64,000 bases of DNA from contig NZ_CAMDCK010000007.1 of the NCBI RefSeq assembly GCF_945890115.1, positions 1 through 64,000 of the forward strand. Reading direction: 5' to 3'. The position numbers were made by a program, and so were the translations under genes. The notes beneath the pieces were generated by a model. That model was not told the DNA's origin. It saw nothing but the letters and a program-made list of their open reading frames with translations, and searched no databases. Positions 15,943 to 25,152 of this stretch are shown one piece after another. The stretch's first letter is position 1, and each line of letters opens with the position of its first letter. The DNA comes from Sphingorhabdus sp. EL138 (GTDB lineage Bacteria > Pseudomonadota > Alphaproteobacteria > Sphingomonadales > Sphingomonadaceae).

Positions 15943-18213
15943 CTAACGCCTTTTCCCCTGATGCCGGATATTCCCCGGCCTACCGCGCTTTCCCGCATCA
16001 TATTTGCCCGCCTTGGGTTTGCCCTTATGCTTGAAACGGTCTGGCGCGTAGCTTCCGCCCTCCGGCAATTCAAAGCGCAGCGCACCTGAAATCGGGTTCG
16101 CCTCGGCCAATCGCAGTTCGAGGCACATGCCCGGTCGATATTCCTGCCGTGTTTTCTCGCCGATCAATGTTTGGCTTGCCTCGTCATAATGGAAATAATC
16201 CTTACCCAAGGTTGAGACAGGGACTAAGCCGTCGCCGCCAACCCCTTGTACAGTTGCAAAGAAACCAAAATTCTGAACACCTGTAATCCGCGCTTGAACG
16301 ATTTGCCCGACTTGCACGGACAGATAGGCGGCAATGTAGCGGTCCGTTGTCTCACGCTCTGCTTCCATCGCGCGGCGTTCGGTGCGGCTGATGGCTTCGG
16401 CGGTGGCTGCAAGCTTCATGATCGCGGCCTCGGTCAAGCCGGTGATGGGCTCAACATCCTTGAGTTTTGGTTTGGGCATCTCAAGCCCATAAGCGCTCAC
16501 CAACGCGCGGTGCACGATTAGGTCGGCATAGCGCCGGATTGGCGAGGTGAAATGCGCATAGCTACCCAATGACAAACCAAAATGCCCCACATTAGTTGGG
16601 CCATAATATGCCTGCGTCTGGCTGCGCAAGACGGCTTCCATAATTTGCGGACGCACTTCTTCGTCGATAATTTTTTCGAGTATCGCGTTGAATGTCTCAG
16701 GCTTAACCACCTGACCCAGCGCAAATTCGATGTCAAAAGTTTTGAGATATTCCTTCAACGCCACCAGCTTTTCGCGGCTTGGCGGTTCATGCGCACGATA
16801 AATCAAAGACGACTTTTTTGCTTCCAGCGCCTTGGCCGCGGCGACATTTGCGGCGATCATAAAGTCTTCGACCAAACGATGCGCTTCCAACTGTTCGCGT
16901 TCGGCAACACCCGTCACCCGGCCTTGATCGTCAAGCGTAATCCGCTTTTCAGGCAAGTTCAGTTCCAGTGGCCCGCGCTTGTTCCGCGCGATAGAAAGCA
17001 ATCTCCAGCACGCCCAAAGCGGCTTGAGCGGCGTTTCCAGCAACGGGTTTTCCATCTGCCCATCGATAGCTGCCTGCGCATCTGGATAAGGGATATTGGC
17101 CGCAATTCGGGCAACAGCACGGGTAAAGCGCCATGACGTCACCTGCCCGGTCTTGCCGATGGCGAGATGGCAGGCAAGTACAGCGCGATCCTCCCCTGCC
17201 CGCAGCGAGCATTTATCCGAAGACAATGCGTGCGGCAGCATCGGCACAACGAGGTCGGGAAAATAGACACTATTTCCACGCTTCGACGCCTCATGGTCCA
17301 ATGCGCTACCGGGGCGAACATAATAGCTCACATCCGCAATCGCGACGATCGCATCAAAGCCGCCGGTATCCGCATTCGGGGTGGCCCAGATGGCGTCATC
17401 AAAGTCGCGGGCATCGCGTGGATCGATGGCGATGATGGGCAAATGGCGCAGATCCTCCCGATGGTCGTCGGTGACCGGCAGTTCCCTTACACGTTCAGCC
17501 TCACGCTCGGCGGCTTCGGGCATTTCAAAAGGAATACCGAACTTGTGAATGGCGATCAGGCTGAAGCTTTTGGGCGCAAATGGGTCGCCCAAGACTTGGG
17601 TCACCCGCGCCGATTTTTTATGTGCGTTACCCGTCAATTCGGCGAGCACCAATTCCCCGGCCTTGGCATTGCCAACGTCACCAATTTGCGTATCAAATCG
17701 CGCTTTTTTGTCGACGGATTTAAGCCAAAAACGGCCATTCTCCCCGCCTTCGACTACGCCCAATATCTGCTCGCTACCTTTTTCGAGCTTCTTCAGGACG
17801 TGCGCGACATGGCCGCTGCCGCGCTCTTCGGTGCGCGCCAATATGCGGTCCCCAATCCCTAAGGCGCCGCGATTCCCTTTGGTTTCTATCACCCGAATCT
17901 TGGGTAACGGAATGCCTTCTGCTTCCCAATGCTCCGGCACCGCCACCGCATTATCGCCATCAATCGCAACGACCTTGAGCACAGTAACCTTCGGCAAGCC
18001 GCCCATTTTGTGAAAGGCACGGCCCGGGGCCATGTCGATCAGCCCTTCGTCTGTCATGTCCTTTAACAAGGCCTTCAGCGCAATTTTCTCATGCCCACGC
18101 AAACCAAATTCCCGCGCAATTTCCCGTTTGCCCGCAGGGTCCTTAGACGTCTTGATAAATTCAAGGATCTGATCTCTTGTGGGAAGCCCTTCAAACTGCG
18201 CATATTTCGTCAT
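15943..18213 (-). CDS. rnr: Ribonuclease R (3'-5' exoribonuclease)
   Basis: A 756-residue RNase II/R-family enzyme that degrades structured RNA. An N-terminal helix-turn-helix/cold-shock part (1-230) precedes the RNB catalytic domain with IDPRDARDFDDAIW, whose Asp cluster binds metal, and a C-terminal S1 domain (GQIVQARITGVQNFGFFATV). The tail is very basic (GKRGRPGNIRHQGKRR), as is common for RNase R. It starts 3 bp after proS and is probably cotranscribed with it. Confidence 0.97.
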   Translation of the reverse strand: MTKYAQFEGLPTRDQILEFIKTSKDPAGKREIAREFGLRGHEKIALKALLKDMTDEGLIDMAPGRAFHKMGGLPKVTVLKVVAIDGDNAVAVPEHWEAEGIPLPKIRVIETKGNRGALGIGDRILARTEERGSGHVAHVLKKLEKGSEQILGVVEGGENGRFWLKSVDKKARFDTQIGDVGNAKAGELVLAELTGNAHKKSARVTQVLGDPFAPKSFSLIAIHKFGIPFEMPEAAEREAERVRELPVTDDHREDLRHLPIIAIDPRDARDFDDAIWATPNADTGGFDAIVAIADVSYYVRPGSALDHEASKRGNSVYFPDLVVPMLPHALSSDKCSLRAGEDRAVLACHLAIGKTGQVTSWRFTRAVARIAANIPYPDAQAAIDGQMENPLLETPLKPLWACWRLLSIARNKRGPLELNLPEKRITLDDQGRVTGVAEREQLEAHRLVEDFMIAANVAAAKALEAKKSSLIYRAHEPPSREKLVALKEYLKTFDIEFALGQVVKPETFNAILEKIIDEEVRPQIMEAVLRSQTQAYYGPTNVGHFGLSLGSYAHFTSPIRRYADLIVHRALVSAYGLEMPKPKLKDVEPITGLTEAAIMKLAATAEAISRTERRAMEAERETTDRYIAAYLSVQVGQIVQARITGVQNFGFFATVQGVGGDGLVPVSTLGKDYFHYDEASQTLIGEKTRQEYRPGMCLELRLAEANPISGALRFELPEGGSYAPDRFKHKGKPKAGKYDAGKRGRPGNIRHQGKRR

Positions 18214-18216
18214 ATT

Positions 18217-19746
18217 CTAATAAGTCCGCCCGATCAGTATCCGTTCCACCGCCGGATCGCCGGTAAAGAAGCAAGCGCCGTGGCCGGGGGCGGCGTTGAT
18301 AGGGCTGTTGCGCATGGTGAGTTTCAGCGCCTTGAGTTCGGAAACGATTCTGTCGAGCGCCGCGCCGCTTGGCCGCGACCATTGCACTTCGACCCAGCCT
18401 GCAAAACCCGCTTCATCGCCGGCAAAATGTTGGGCAAGGTCGGTGACATCACGGCGGATATTTGCCTCTAGCCGCTTTTTTGCCTCAGCATATAAACCAT
18501 TCTGGATATCCTCCAGCAACGCAGGCGCAGACGCCACAAATTCGGCACGCGGTGTGAATGCGGTCGCAAGCTTGCCGTCGTCCTTATATAGGCGATCGCG
18601 GCGGATTACCGCTGCCTTACCTTCCGCCATATCGCGTGGCCCAACCTCAACAATAATCGGCGCGCCCTTTTTGACCCAGGCCCAGCGCTTGTTTGATGCC
18701 TTTGCTGCTTTGGTATCCAGCAACACGCGCAATGGTTCGCCAAAGGCCTTGGCCGCCAACAATTCCAACCGCAAGCTCCGGCAATAGGCCAACACCGCTT
18801 CGTCTTCGTCATTGTCCCGTAACATCGGAATGATTACAATCTGGTGCGGCGCGATTTGCGGGGGGCAGCGCAGGCCATCATCATCGCCATGGGTCATGAT
18901 AACGCCGCCAATCATGCGCGTGGACACGCCCCAGCTTGTCGTATGCGCGAACTGCTGATTGCCTTCCTTATCCTGATATTTGATGCCGGATGCTTCGGCA
19001 AAGCCAGTACCGAGATAATGCGACGTGCCAGCCTGCAACGCTTTACCGTCCTGCATCATCGCTTCAATGCTGTAGGTTGCAACCGCGCCGGGGAAACGTT
19101 CATTCTCGGGCTTTTCACCCGCAACGACGGGCATGGCCAATGGACCTTCGGCAAAGGCGCGGTACATTTCCAACGCGCGCATCGTTTCCTGCATTGCATC
19201 TGCACGGTCGGAATGGGCGGTATGCCCTTCCTGCCACAAAAATTCGCTGGTGCGCAGGAACATGCGTGTCCGCATTTCCCAGCGCACAACATTGGCCCAT
19301 TGGTTGACCATCAACGGCAAATCACGCCAGCTTTGCACCCAGCGGCTCATCGCTGCGCCAATCACCGTTTCTGAGGTTGGACGAACGACAAGCGGTTCCT
19401 CCAGCTTCGATCCGGGGTCTGGGATCAGCTTGCCATTGCCATCGCTGACAAGGCGGTGATGCGTAACAACCGCCATTTCTTTGGCAAAGCCTTCGACATG
19501 ATCCGCCTCTTTTTCAAAGAAGGATAAGGGGATGAACAATGGGAAATAGCAGTTTTCAACGCCAGCGGCCTTAATCTCTGCATCCATCAGCTTCTGGATG
19601 CGTTCCCACATGCCATAGCCCCATGGCCGGATAACCATGCATCCCCGCACACCGGATTCTTCGGCCAAATCCGCCTCTGAAATGACTTCCTGATACCAAC
19701 CAGCGAAATTTTGCGCGCGGGTGACGCTTAAAGCATTTTTAATCAA
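18217..19746 (-). CDS. proS: Prolyl-tRNA synthetase, archaeal/eukaryote-like (type 3)
   Basis: A 509-residue class II aminoacyl-tRNA synthetase that charges tRNA-Pro. The class II motifs are present (CMVIRPWGYGMWERI; TSETVIGAAMSRW; RTSEFLWQEGHTAH; MIGGVIMTHGDDDGL). It lacks the editing INS domain of the E. coli type, and its C-terminal extension ends in Tyr (ILIGRTY), the mark of the archaeal/eukaryote-like group. An anticodon-binding domain lies near 270-400. It is followed directly by rnr. Confidence 0.96.
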   Translation of the reverse strand: MIKNALSVTRAQNFAGWYQEVISEADLAEESGVRGCMVIRPWGYGMWERIQKLMDAEIKAAGVENCYFPLFIPLSFFEKEADHVEGFAKEMAVVTHHRLVSDGNGKLIPDPGSKLEEPLVVRPTSETVIGAAMSRWVQSWRDLPLMVNQWANVVRWEMRTRMFLRTSEFLWQEGHTAHSDRADAMQETMRALEMYRAFAEGPLAMPVVAGEKPENERFPGAVATYSIEAMMQDGKALQAGTSHYLGTGFAEASGIKYQDKEGNQQFAHTTSWGVSTRMIGGVIMTHGDDDGLRCPPQIAPHQIVIIPMLRDNDEDEAVLAYCRSLRLELLAAKAFGEPLRVLLDTKAAKASNKRWAWVKKGAPIIVEVGPRDMAEGKAAVIRRDRLYKDDGKLATAFTPRAEFVASAPALLEDIQNGLYAEAKKRLEANIRRDVTDLAQHFAGDEAGFAGWVEVQWSRPSGAALDRIVSELKALKLTMRNSPINAAPGHGACFFTGDPAVERILIGRTY

Positions 19747-19772
19747 AGTCTTACCTGCTATTCAAAGAAAAG

Positions 19773-20339
19773 TTATGAGGCGCGGTCAGCGGCCATTTGG
19801 TCGATCTGCGCTTGCAGCGCCGTGATTTGTTGCTTGAGCTCAGCAACGCTTTCATCGCGTTCCGGCTTTTTACCCGTGAGGTTCCCCAAATTCGGCATCA
19901 ATGCTTCCCGCGCAGAGCGCATGAATTCGATATTCTGCTTTGCCAAATGGCCAAAGGGACCAGAAGTGATCGCCGTTTCAATCACTTCTTGAACTTGCCT
20001 TTGATTCTTGCGGAAATTGTCCATCGACGTTTCCAAAAATTGCGGCACCATCCCTTGCATGGAATCCCCATACATTGCGATCAGTTGCTTCAGGAAGCCG
20101 ACCGGCAACATCTGCTGCCCGCTATTCTCTTCATCCATGATGATCTGTGTGAGGACACCGTGCGTGATATCCGCATTCGATTTGGCGTCGACAACCTTGA
20201 AGTCAACATCCTTGCGGGTAAGTTCAGCGAGAAAATCAAGAGTGATATATTTCGAGGACTGCGTATTATACAGCCTGCGATTGGCATATTTTTTAATGAT
20301 GATTGGGCCATCACCATATTTGTTGGCCGTACGTGCCAT
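19773..20339 (-). CDS. phaR: Polyhydroxyalkanoate synthesis regulator PhaR
   Basis: A 188-residue DNA- and PHA-binding repressor. The N-terminal PHB/PHA accumulation regulator domain is unmistakable (IIKKYANRRLYNTQSSKYIT, then THGVLTQIIMDEE). The middle part (about 75-150) is helical and carries the granule-associated repeat region. A C-terminal coiled coil (VAELKQQITALQAQIDQMA) may drive oligomerisation. PhaR represses phasin and its own gene until PHA granules sequester it. No pha structural gene is in the window. The intergenic region upstream is shared with the TonB receptor gene. Confidence 0.94.
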   Translation of the reverse strand: MARTANKYGDGPIIIKKYANRRLYNTQSSKYITLDFLAELTRKDVDFKVVDAKSNADITHGVLTQIIMDEENSGQQMLPVGFLKQLIAMYGDSMQGMVPQFLETSMDNFRKNQRQVQEVIETAITSGPFGHLAKQNIEFMRSAREALMPNLGNLTGKKPERDESVAELKQQITALQAQIDQMAADRAS

Positions 20340-20710
20340 ATTTGGTCCTTTCGGAAAAGCTGCGCCCCGATAGCACTATGTCATAGTGCACTGCAACATT
20401 GGTGAAGGGATGCAAGGTTTAGCACCTATCTTTCACGCAAAAAGGATGCGGCGTAGTTAAAAGCACGCATATTCCATCCATTTTTCAATTTAGATTGCAA
20501 CCAAGTTAACAGCGTTCCTATTTTTGATAGGGTCGCATGCCCCATCCTGTAAGTACATGTGATATTATAGTCACACACATGAAGAAAATGACCAAATGTC
20601 ATCTGCAACTCTTGCATATGAACCCGACCGAAGCTTTACCGTTTAAGCAATTATAACTGCATGCTATATTCGTAATGAATAAACAAAAATTTGAGCTGGG
20701 GAGCTTTCAC
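20340..20710. promoter_or_regulatory. 371-bp divergent regulatory region between phaR and the TonB receptor gene
   Basis: No convincing gene is present. It is noticeably AT-rich and must carry the promoters of both flanking genes. A TGTGA-N8-TCACA inverted repeat lies at 20558-20575, about 135 bp before the receptor start; its spacer is two bases longer than the CRP consensus. A small CCTAT/ATAGG hairpin lies at 20517-20531. A GGGGAG box 8 nt before 20711 fixes the receptor start. Assignment of any operator to a regulator is inference. Confidence 0.4.
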
Positions 20711-23700
20711 ATGAAAACATCACATTTACTATTGGCGGGTTCGGCGCTCAGCCTCGCGCTTTTTACCGCCGCACCATCCTTTGCTCAAACCGCTGCGACA
20801 GAAGGGGAAGCCAAAGAAGAAGCCGTTGTCAAAACTACTGAGGTGGTCGAAGATGCTGGTAATGCTATCACGGTAACTGGATCACGCATCCGGCGCCCTA
20901 ACCTGACGTCTACTATTCCGGTAACAACGATCATCGGCGAGCAATTTTTTCAGCAAGGTCAGACAAGCGTAGGGGATACCTTAAACGACTTGCCGCAACT
21001 GCGCAGCACCTTCGCACAACAGAATCCTGGCTTGGGCATCGGTATCGCTGGACTAAACCTGCTTGATCTTCGCGGGCTTGGGACTTCGCGTACACTTGTT
21101 TTGGTTAATGGTCGCCGGCACGTTCCTGCAGACATTTTGGTTAACGCAGTGTCGGTAGACACTAACACCATTCCAAACGATTTGATCGAGCGCGTGGACA
21201 TTGTAACGGGCGGCAACTCCGCTGTTTACGGTTCGGACGCGATTGCTGGTGTCGTTAACTTTGTATTGCGCAAAAGCTATGACGGTCTCCAACTGCGGGC
21301 GCAGGCAAGTGTTGCCGAAGAAGGCTTCGGCGCAAACCAATACATCTCTGGCATGTACGGAAAGAATTTTGCGGGCGGCAAGGGTAACGTAACGGTGCAT
21401 GGTGAATATGCTCGATCCGAGCGTGTTTTTGCATCAGACGTTCCTGCATTTCGCAGGAATGATAACTTCCTAACTATCGATGCGGATGGAGGTGCTGGAA
21501 TTGTAAATGGCGGCGACGGATTTGTTGACACTGCCTTCTTTACCAACATCAGCAGCACGACAATTCACTACAACAGCCTTGTTCCTATCAACCAGCGTAA
21601 CGTTCCGAATGCAGGCGCGTGTGGCAACGCAACAACGCCAAACAATGGAGGCCCTAATACAGCTGGTGCGGCGTTCAATTGTACGTACTTTTTTTCGGAT
21701 GCTGGTCGCCTTACACAACAAACAGGGACACGCTTTGGTACGGGGATAAACTCGGCAATCGTAAACAGTAATGGTCAAACTGGCCGTGAAGGAAAAACGG
21801 TTTCCGTGCTGCCCTTTAATGAGCGCTTAAGCTTTAACTTTCTGGGTCACTTCGAGTTTAGCGATGCTGCCGATGTTTTCATCGAGGCAAAATGGAACCG
21901 TGTAAATGCTTTGGGTAACAACGCTGGCCCCTCGTTTAATCAGGGGACCGGTGGGACGGCGGATTTTCGTGAACGTCCTCGTCTAGATAATCCGTTTCTC
22001 AATTCAGCAGATCGCGCTACACTTGCCGGCCTTATTCTGGCCTCTGGTTGTCGGACAGATCTGCAGGTCACATGCCCGGCTGCTGGTAACTTGACAGCTA
22101 CAGACATTACAAACGTCAATAATGGGAGCTACCGCTTTGTTGCTTCGCGCAACCTTCTGGACGTTGGCCTTCGCGATGCTCGGTTCCAGCGTGACACTTT
22201 CCGTGTCGTTGGCGGGGTTCGTGGCACGTTTAATGACGACTGGAGCTACGAACTTTCGGCTAACTACGGAAAGTTTAAGGAAGATACCACGCAGGACGGT
22301 TTTATAGATCGGCAACGTTTTGCGCTCGCAATGGATGCGGGTCGTAATCCTGTTACTGGTGCTGTTCAGTGTCGTTCGCAGTTTGATACAGCATCGGCAG
22401 TTCCTCTTGTTGGCTTTGCTGCGCCAGCCTCTGCAAATGCGGCTCGTTTAGCAGCCGACATCGCGGCATGCGTGCCTTACAATCCTTTTGGATCGCCGGA
22501 TAACTCTGCTTCCGTGGCATATTTTGCACGTACTTTTACTGCTACGGCGTCGCTTGACCAATTCATTGCCTCTGGCTTTGTATCAGGTGATGCAAGCCAG
22601 TTGTTTGAGTTGCCAGGCGGTCCGCTCAGTTTTGCAATTGGTGCCGAGTATCGGCGCGAGAACGCTTCATATGTTCAGGACAGTTTCGTAACAGATGGCT
22701 TTACCAATGCTGTTTCTATTCCCACTTTTAAGCCCAAGGCTTTTGTGGTGAAGGAAGCATTTGGCGAACTTCGTGCGCCGTTGCTTAGGGACTTACCATT
22801 TGCGCAAGAGCTTACGTTGAGTGCGGCAGGTCGAGTGGCTCAATATCAGGGTAAGGCCGGAACAGTGTATTCATACAATGGGGGCGTAGACTATGCGCCG
22901 GTTGCGGATGTTCGCTTCCGGGCAAACTACAGCCGCGCGGTTCGTGCACCCAACGTGTCGGAAACCGGTTTTCCGTTGGTACCAAACTTTTCAAACGGCT
23001 TCGTTGATCCTTGCAACCCGGCATCAATTGGGTCGGGTATCCGGGCAACTAACTGCCTAGCTGCGGTCGGTGCCGCTAACCTTGCAACCTTCACCAACAT
23101 CACACAATCTTTACCTATTGTTAGCGGTTCTAACCCTAATTTGAGTGTTGAGGAGTCTGACTCCTATACCTATGGTGTTGTCATCCAGCCACGCTGGGTT
23201 CCCGGGTTGAGTTTGTCAGCCGATTATTACGACATTAACGTTAAGGGCATTATTTCCAGTGTTTCTCCGCAAGGGATTGTGAACCAGTGCTATGACTCAC
23301 CAACGTTGAACAACATCTTCTGTGGTCAGTTCACGCGTTGGGCTGGTCCCGGTACAGGTCCGTTGGGAGAAACGCCTGGTCGTGTTTTGGGTAACTCTCT
23401 GATTAATGCACCGTTGAACTTTGCAAATCGCAAACGTCGCGGCGTTGATGTCAATCTGGCCTACCGCACAGACCTAGGCCCAGTAGATTTCAGCACAAGC
23501 CTGATTTACACGCGTAATTTTGAAATCAGTAACTTCCAAGATCCTACTAATCCTAAGTTTGAAACAAGATTGTTAGGACAACTTGGTGATCCTAAGGATG
23601 AGTTCCGTTGGGATTTTGATTTTGGTTATGATGCTGTGACATTTGGCTATCGCTTGCGCTACATCGGCCCAATGTTCTTTAATGGTTACAGCACGTTGTT

Positions 23701-23959
23701 CACGTTGAACGATTTACCTCCATCTAACGTTGATGCCTTCCCAGACACGAAGTTTTCGTCGGTAATGTATCATGACGTGCGGATAGATTTTGATATCGGA
23801 AAGGATAGCAATAACGCCGAATCTCGTTTCTATGTTGGTGTAGATAACGTGTTGAATAAGGGCGTACCGCGTGGTGCCACCACTGCAACTGGTTCAGGTA
23901 GCGCTATCTACTCATTCCGTGGACGTAACTTCTACGCAGGATTCCGCGCACGTTTCTAA
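20711..23959 (+). CDS. TonB-dependent outer-membrane receptor
   Basis: A 1082-residue outer-membrane transporter. Signal peptide MKTSHLLLAGSALSLALFTA is cleaved near SFAQ. The plug domain begins with ITVTGSRIRRPNL and includes VLVNGRRHVP and ERVDIVTGGNSAVYGSDA. The beta-barrel then runs to a terminal aromatic (YAGFRARF). Several paired Cys residues suggest disulfide-linked outer loops. The substrate is unknown. The start at 20711 is preferred over an ATG 36 bp upstream because of its GGGGAG ribosome binding site. Codon use is more T-rich than in its neighbours. It stands alone between a shared promoter region and a strong terminator. Confidence 0.95.
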   Translation: MKTSHLLLAGSALSLALFTAAPSFAQTAATEGEAKEEAVVKTTEVVEDAGNAITVTGSRIRRPNLTSTIPVTTIIGEQFFQQGQTSVGDTLNDLPQLRSTFAQQNPGLGIGIAGLNLLDLRGLGTSRTLVLVNGRRHVPADILVNAVSVDTNTIPNDLIERVDIVTGGNSAVYGSDAIAGVVNFVLRKSYDGLQLRAQASVAEEGFGANQYISGMYGKNFAGGKGNVTVHGEYARSERVFASDVPAFRRNDNFLTIDADGGAGIVNGGDGFVDTAFFTNISSTTIHYNSLVPINQRNVPNAGACGNATTPNNGGPNTAGAAFNCTYFFSDAGRLTQQTGTRFGTGINSAIVNSNGQTGREGKTVSVLPFNERLSFNFLGHFEFSDAADVFIEAKWNRVNALGNNAGPSFNQGTGGTADFRERPRLDNPFLNSADRATLAGLILASGCRTDLQVTCPAAGNLTATDITNVNNGSYRFVASRNLLDVGLRDARFQRDTFRVVGGVRGTFNDDWSYELSANYGKFKEDTTQDGFIDRQRFALAMDAGRNPVTGAVQCRSQFDTASAVPLVGFAAPASANAARLAADIAACVPYNPFGSPDNSASVAYFARTFTATASLDQFIASGFVSGDASQLFELPGGPLSFAIGAEYRRENASYVQDSFVTDGFTNAVSIPTFKPKAFVVKEAFGELRAPLLRDLPFAQELTLSAAGRVAQYQGKAGTVYSYNGGVDYAPVADVRFRANYSRAVRAPNVSETGFPLVPNFSNGFVDPCNPASIGSGIRATNCLAAVGAANLATFTNITQSLPIVSGSNPNLSVEESDSYTYGVVIQPRWVPGLSLSADYYDINVKGIISSVSPQGIVNQCYDSPTLNNIFCGQFTRWAGPGTGPLGETPGRVLGNSLINAPLNFANRKRRGVDVNLAYRTDLGPVDFSTSLIYTRNFEISNFQDPTNPKFETRLLGQLGDPKDEFRWDFDFGYDAVTFGYRLRYIGPMFFNGYSTLFTLNDLPPSNVDAFPDTKFSSVMYHDVRIDFDIGKDSNNAESRFYVGVDNVLNKGVPRGATTATGSGSAIYSFRGRNFYAGFRARF

Positions 23960-23977
23960 GCCAACCCTGATCGTATA

Positions 23978-24009
23978 AAAAAAGGGCGCCCAATGTGGCG
24001 CCCTTTTTT
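23978..24009. terminator. Bidirectional rho-independent terminator
   Basis: GGGCGCC and GGCGCCC form a 7-bp GC stem around the loop CAATGT, with a run of A before and six T after. It begins about 20 bp after the TonB receptor stop. The A/T symmetry means it could also work on the minus strand, ahead of the convergent alr gene end at 24078. Confidence 0.93.
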
Positions 24010-24077
24010 GTTGGCTACGGTATCGGCGCGATGCACCAAAAAATAGGGAACATCCGACACGTCAGCTGCCTTAAGCG

Positions 24078-25121
24078 TCAGCTCCAAATACGCGCGAACC
24101 TCGCCCCTAAATTTGTCAGCAGCTCATACTGCGATAGCCCTGTTAGGGCCGCAGCAGTGACAAGGTCATATTCGACATCGACCCATTCGCCTTCACGCAA
24201 ATCAGGCGCGGCATTGAGATCAAGTGTTACAAGGTCCATCGACACGCGGCCGATAACCGGCAACGCACGTCCATCTGCCCAAGCCATGCCCTTGCTGGAA
24301 AATGCGCGCAAATATCCGTCGGCATAGCCAATAGATATCGTGCCCACGCGCGTTTCTGCGCGACAAACATAAGTTGCGTTATACCCGACCGTTGCGCCTG
24401 CTGGTGCGACTCGCACCTGCAGAAGCCGCACCGAGAGTCGAACGACCGGTCTGATCCATTCAGCCATTCCCACGCGGGCAATGCCGCCATACAGGCTCAA
24501 TCCGGGGCGCGTCAGGTCAAAATGATAGTCTGCGCCCAACATGATGCCTGCGCTATTGGCTAAGCTAAACCGCTGTGCGCTGGTTGCGGAAACGGCTTGG
24601 CTAAACAGATTAAGCTGCGCACTGTTCTGCGCGACATCGGTGTCCGCCGATGCCAAATGCGACATCAACATATCAACCTCTACACCGTCGAGCGCACCGT
24701 CGGCGATGTGCTGCGGTGCAAGGCCCAAGCGGTTAATGCCGCTATCGAACATCACATGGCACCGTCCTGCGCCTGCGTTGCGCCACATCGCAACTTGCTC
24801 AGGCGTGTTCAGCACTGGAGTAGCCGCCAACGCCCGCGCGGCGGCAAGATCGGTGTGGGCGATACCATTTAGCACCGATATCCAACTGGGCGGTACTAAG
24901 TCGGCAATGGCTTGCGCCTCGCCCCAATGGGCAACGAAAAAGTCGCGGCACCCTGCATCACGCAAACGGGCCACAACCGCACGCGCACCCAAGCCATAAG
25001 CATTGGCTTTTACAGCAGCCCCTGCCCGCGCCGCGCCGCTATGTGCATCTAGCGCGCGCCAGTTGGAGACCAGCGCCTCGCCTTCAAGGTGAAGGCGCAA
25101 AGGAGGCTCAAAATCAGTCAT
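24078..25121 (-). CDS. alr: Alanine racemase
   Basis: A 347-residue PLP enzyme making D-alanine for peptidoglycan. The PLP Lys is K38 in AAVKANAYGLGA. The fold-III barrel includes VMFDSGINRLG and LANSAGIML, and the C-terminal beta domain holds GATVGYNATY with the catalytic Tyr and ISIGYADGYLRA. It lies 31 bp after the MHS transporter on the same strand. It is slightly shorter than most alanine racemases but shows no missing motif. Confidence 0.94.
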   Translation of the reverse strand: MTDFEPPLRLHLEGEALVSNWRALDAHSGAARAGAAVKANAYGLGARAVVARLRDAGCRDFFVAHWGEAQAIADLVPPSWISVLNGIAHTDLAAARALAATPVLNTPEQVAMWRNAGAGRCHVMFDSGINRLGLAPQHIADGALDGVEVDMLMSHLASADTDVAQNSAQLNLFSQAVSATSAQRFSLANSAGIMLGADYHFDLTRPGLSLYGGIARVGMAEWIRPVVRLSVRLLQVRVAPAGATVGYNATYVCRAETRVGTISIGYADGYLRAFSSKGMAWADGRALPVIGRVSMDLVTLDLNAAPDLREGEWVDVEYDLVTAAALTGLSQYELLTNLGARFARIWS

Positions 25122-25152
25122 CGACCGTCTTTTGTCCCTGCTGGACGCGCTG

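Noticed and set aside
20558-20575. A CRP-type operator ahead of the TonB receptor gene.
   Set aside because: The TGTGA/TCACA arms are present but the spacer is 8 rather than 6, so it is kept only as a possible operator within the regulatory region.
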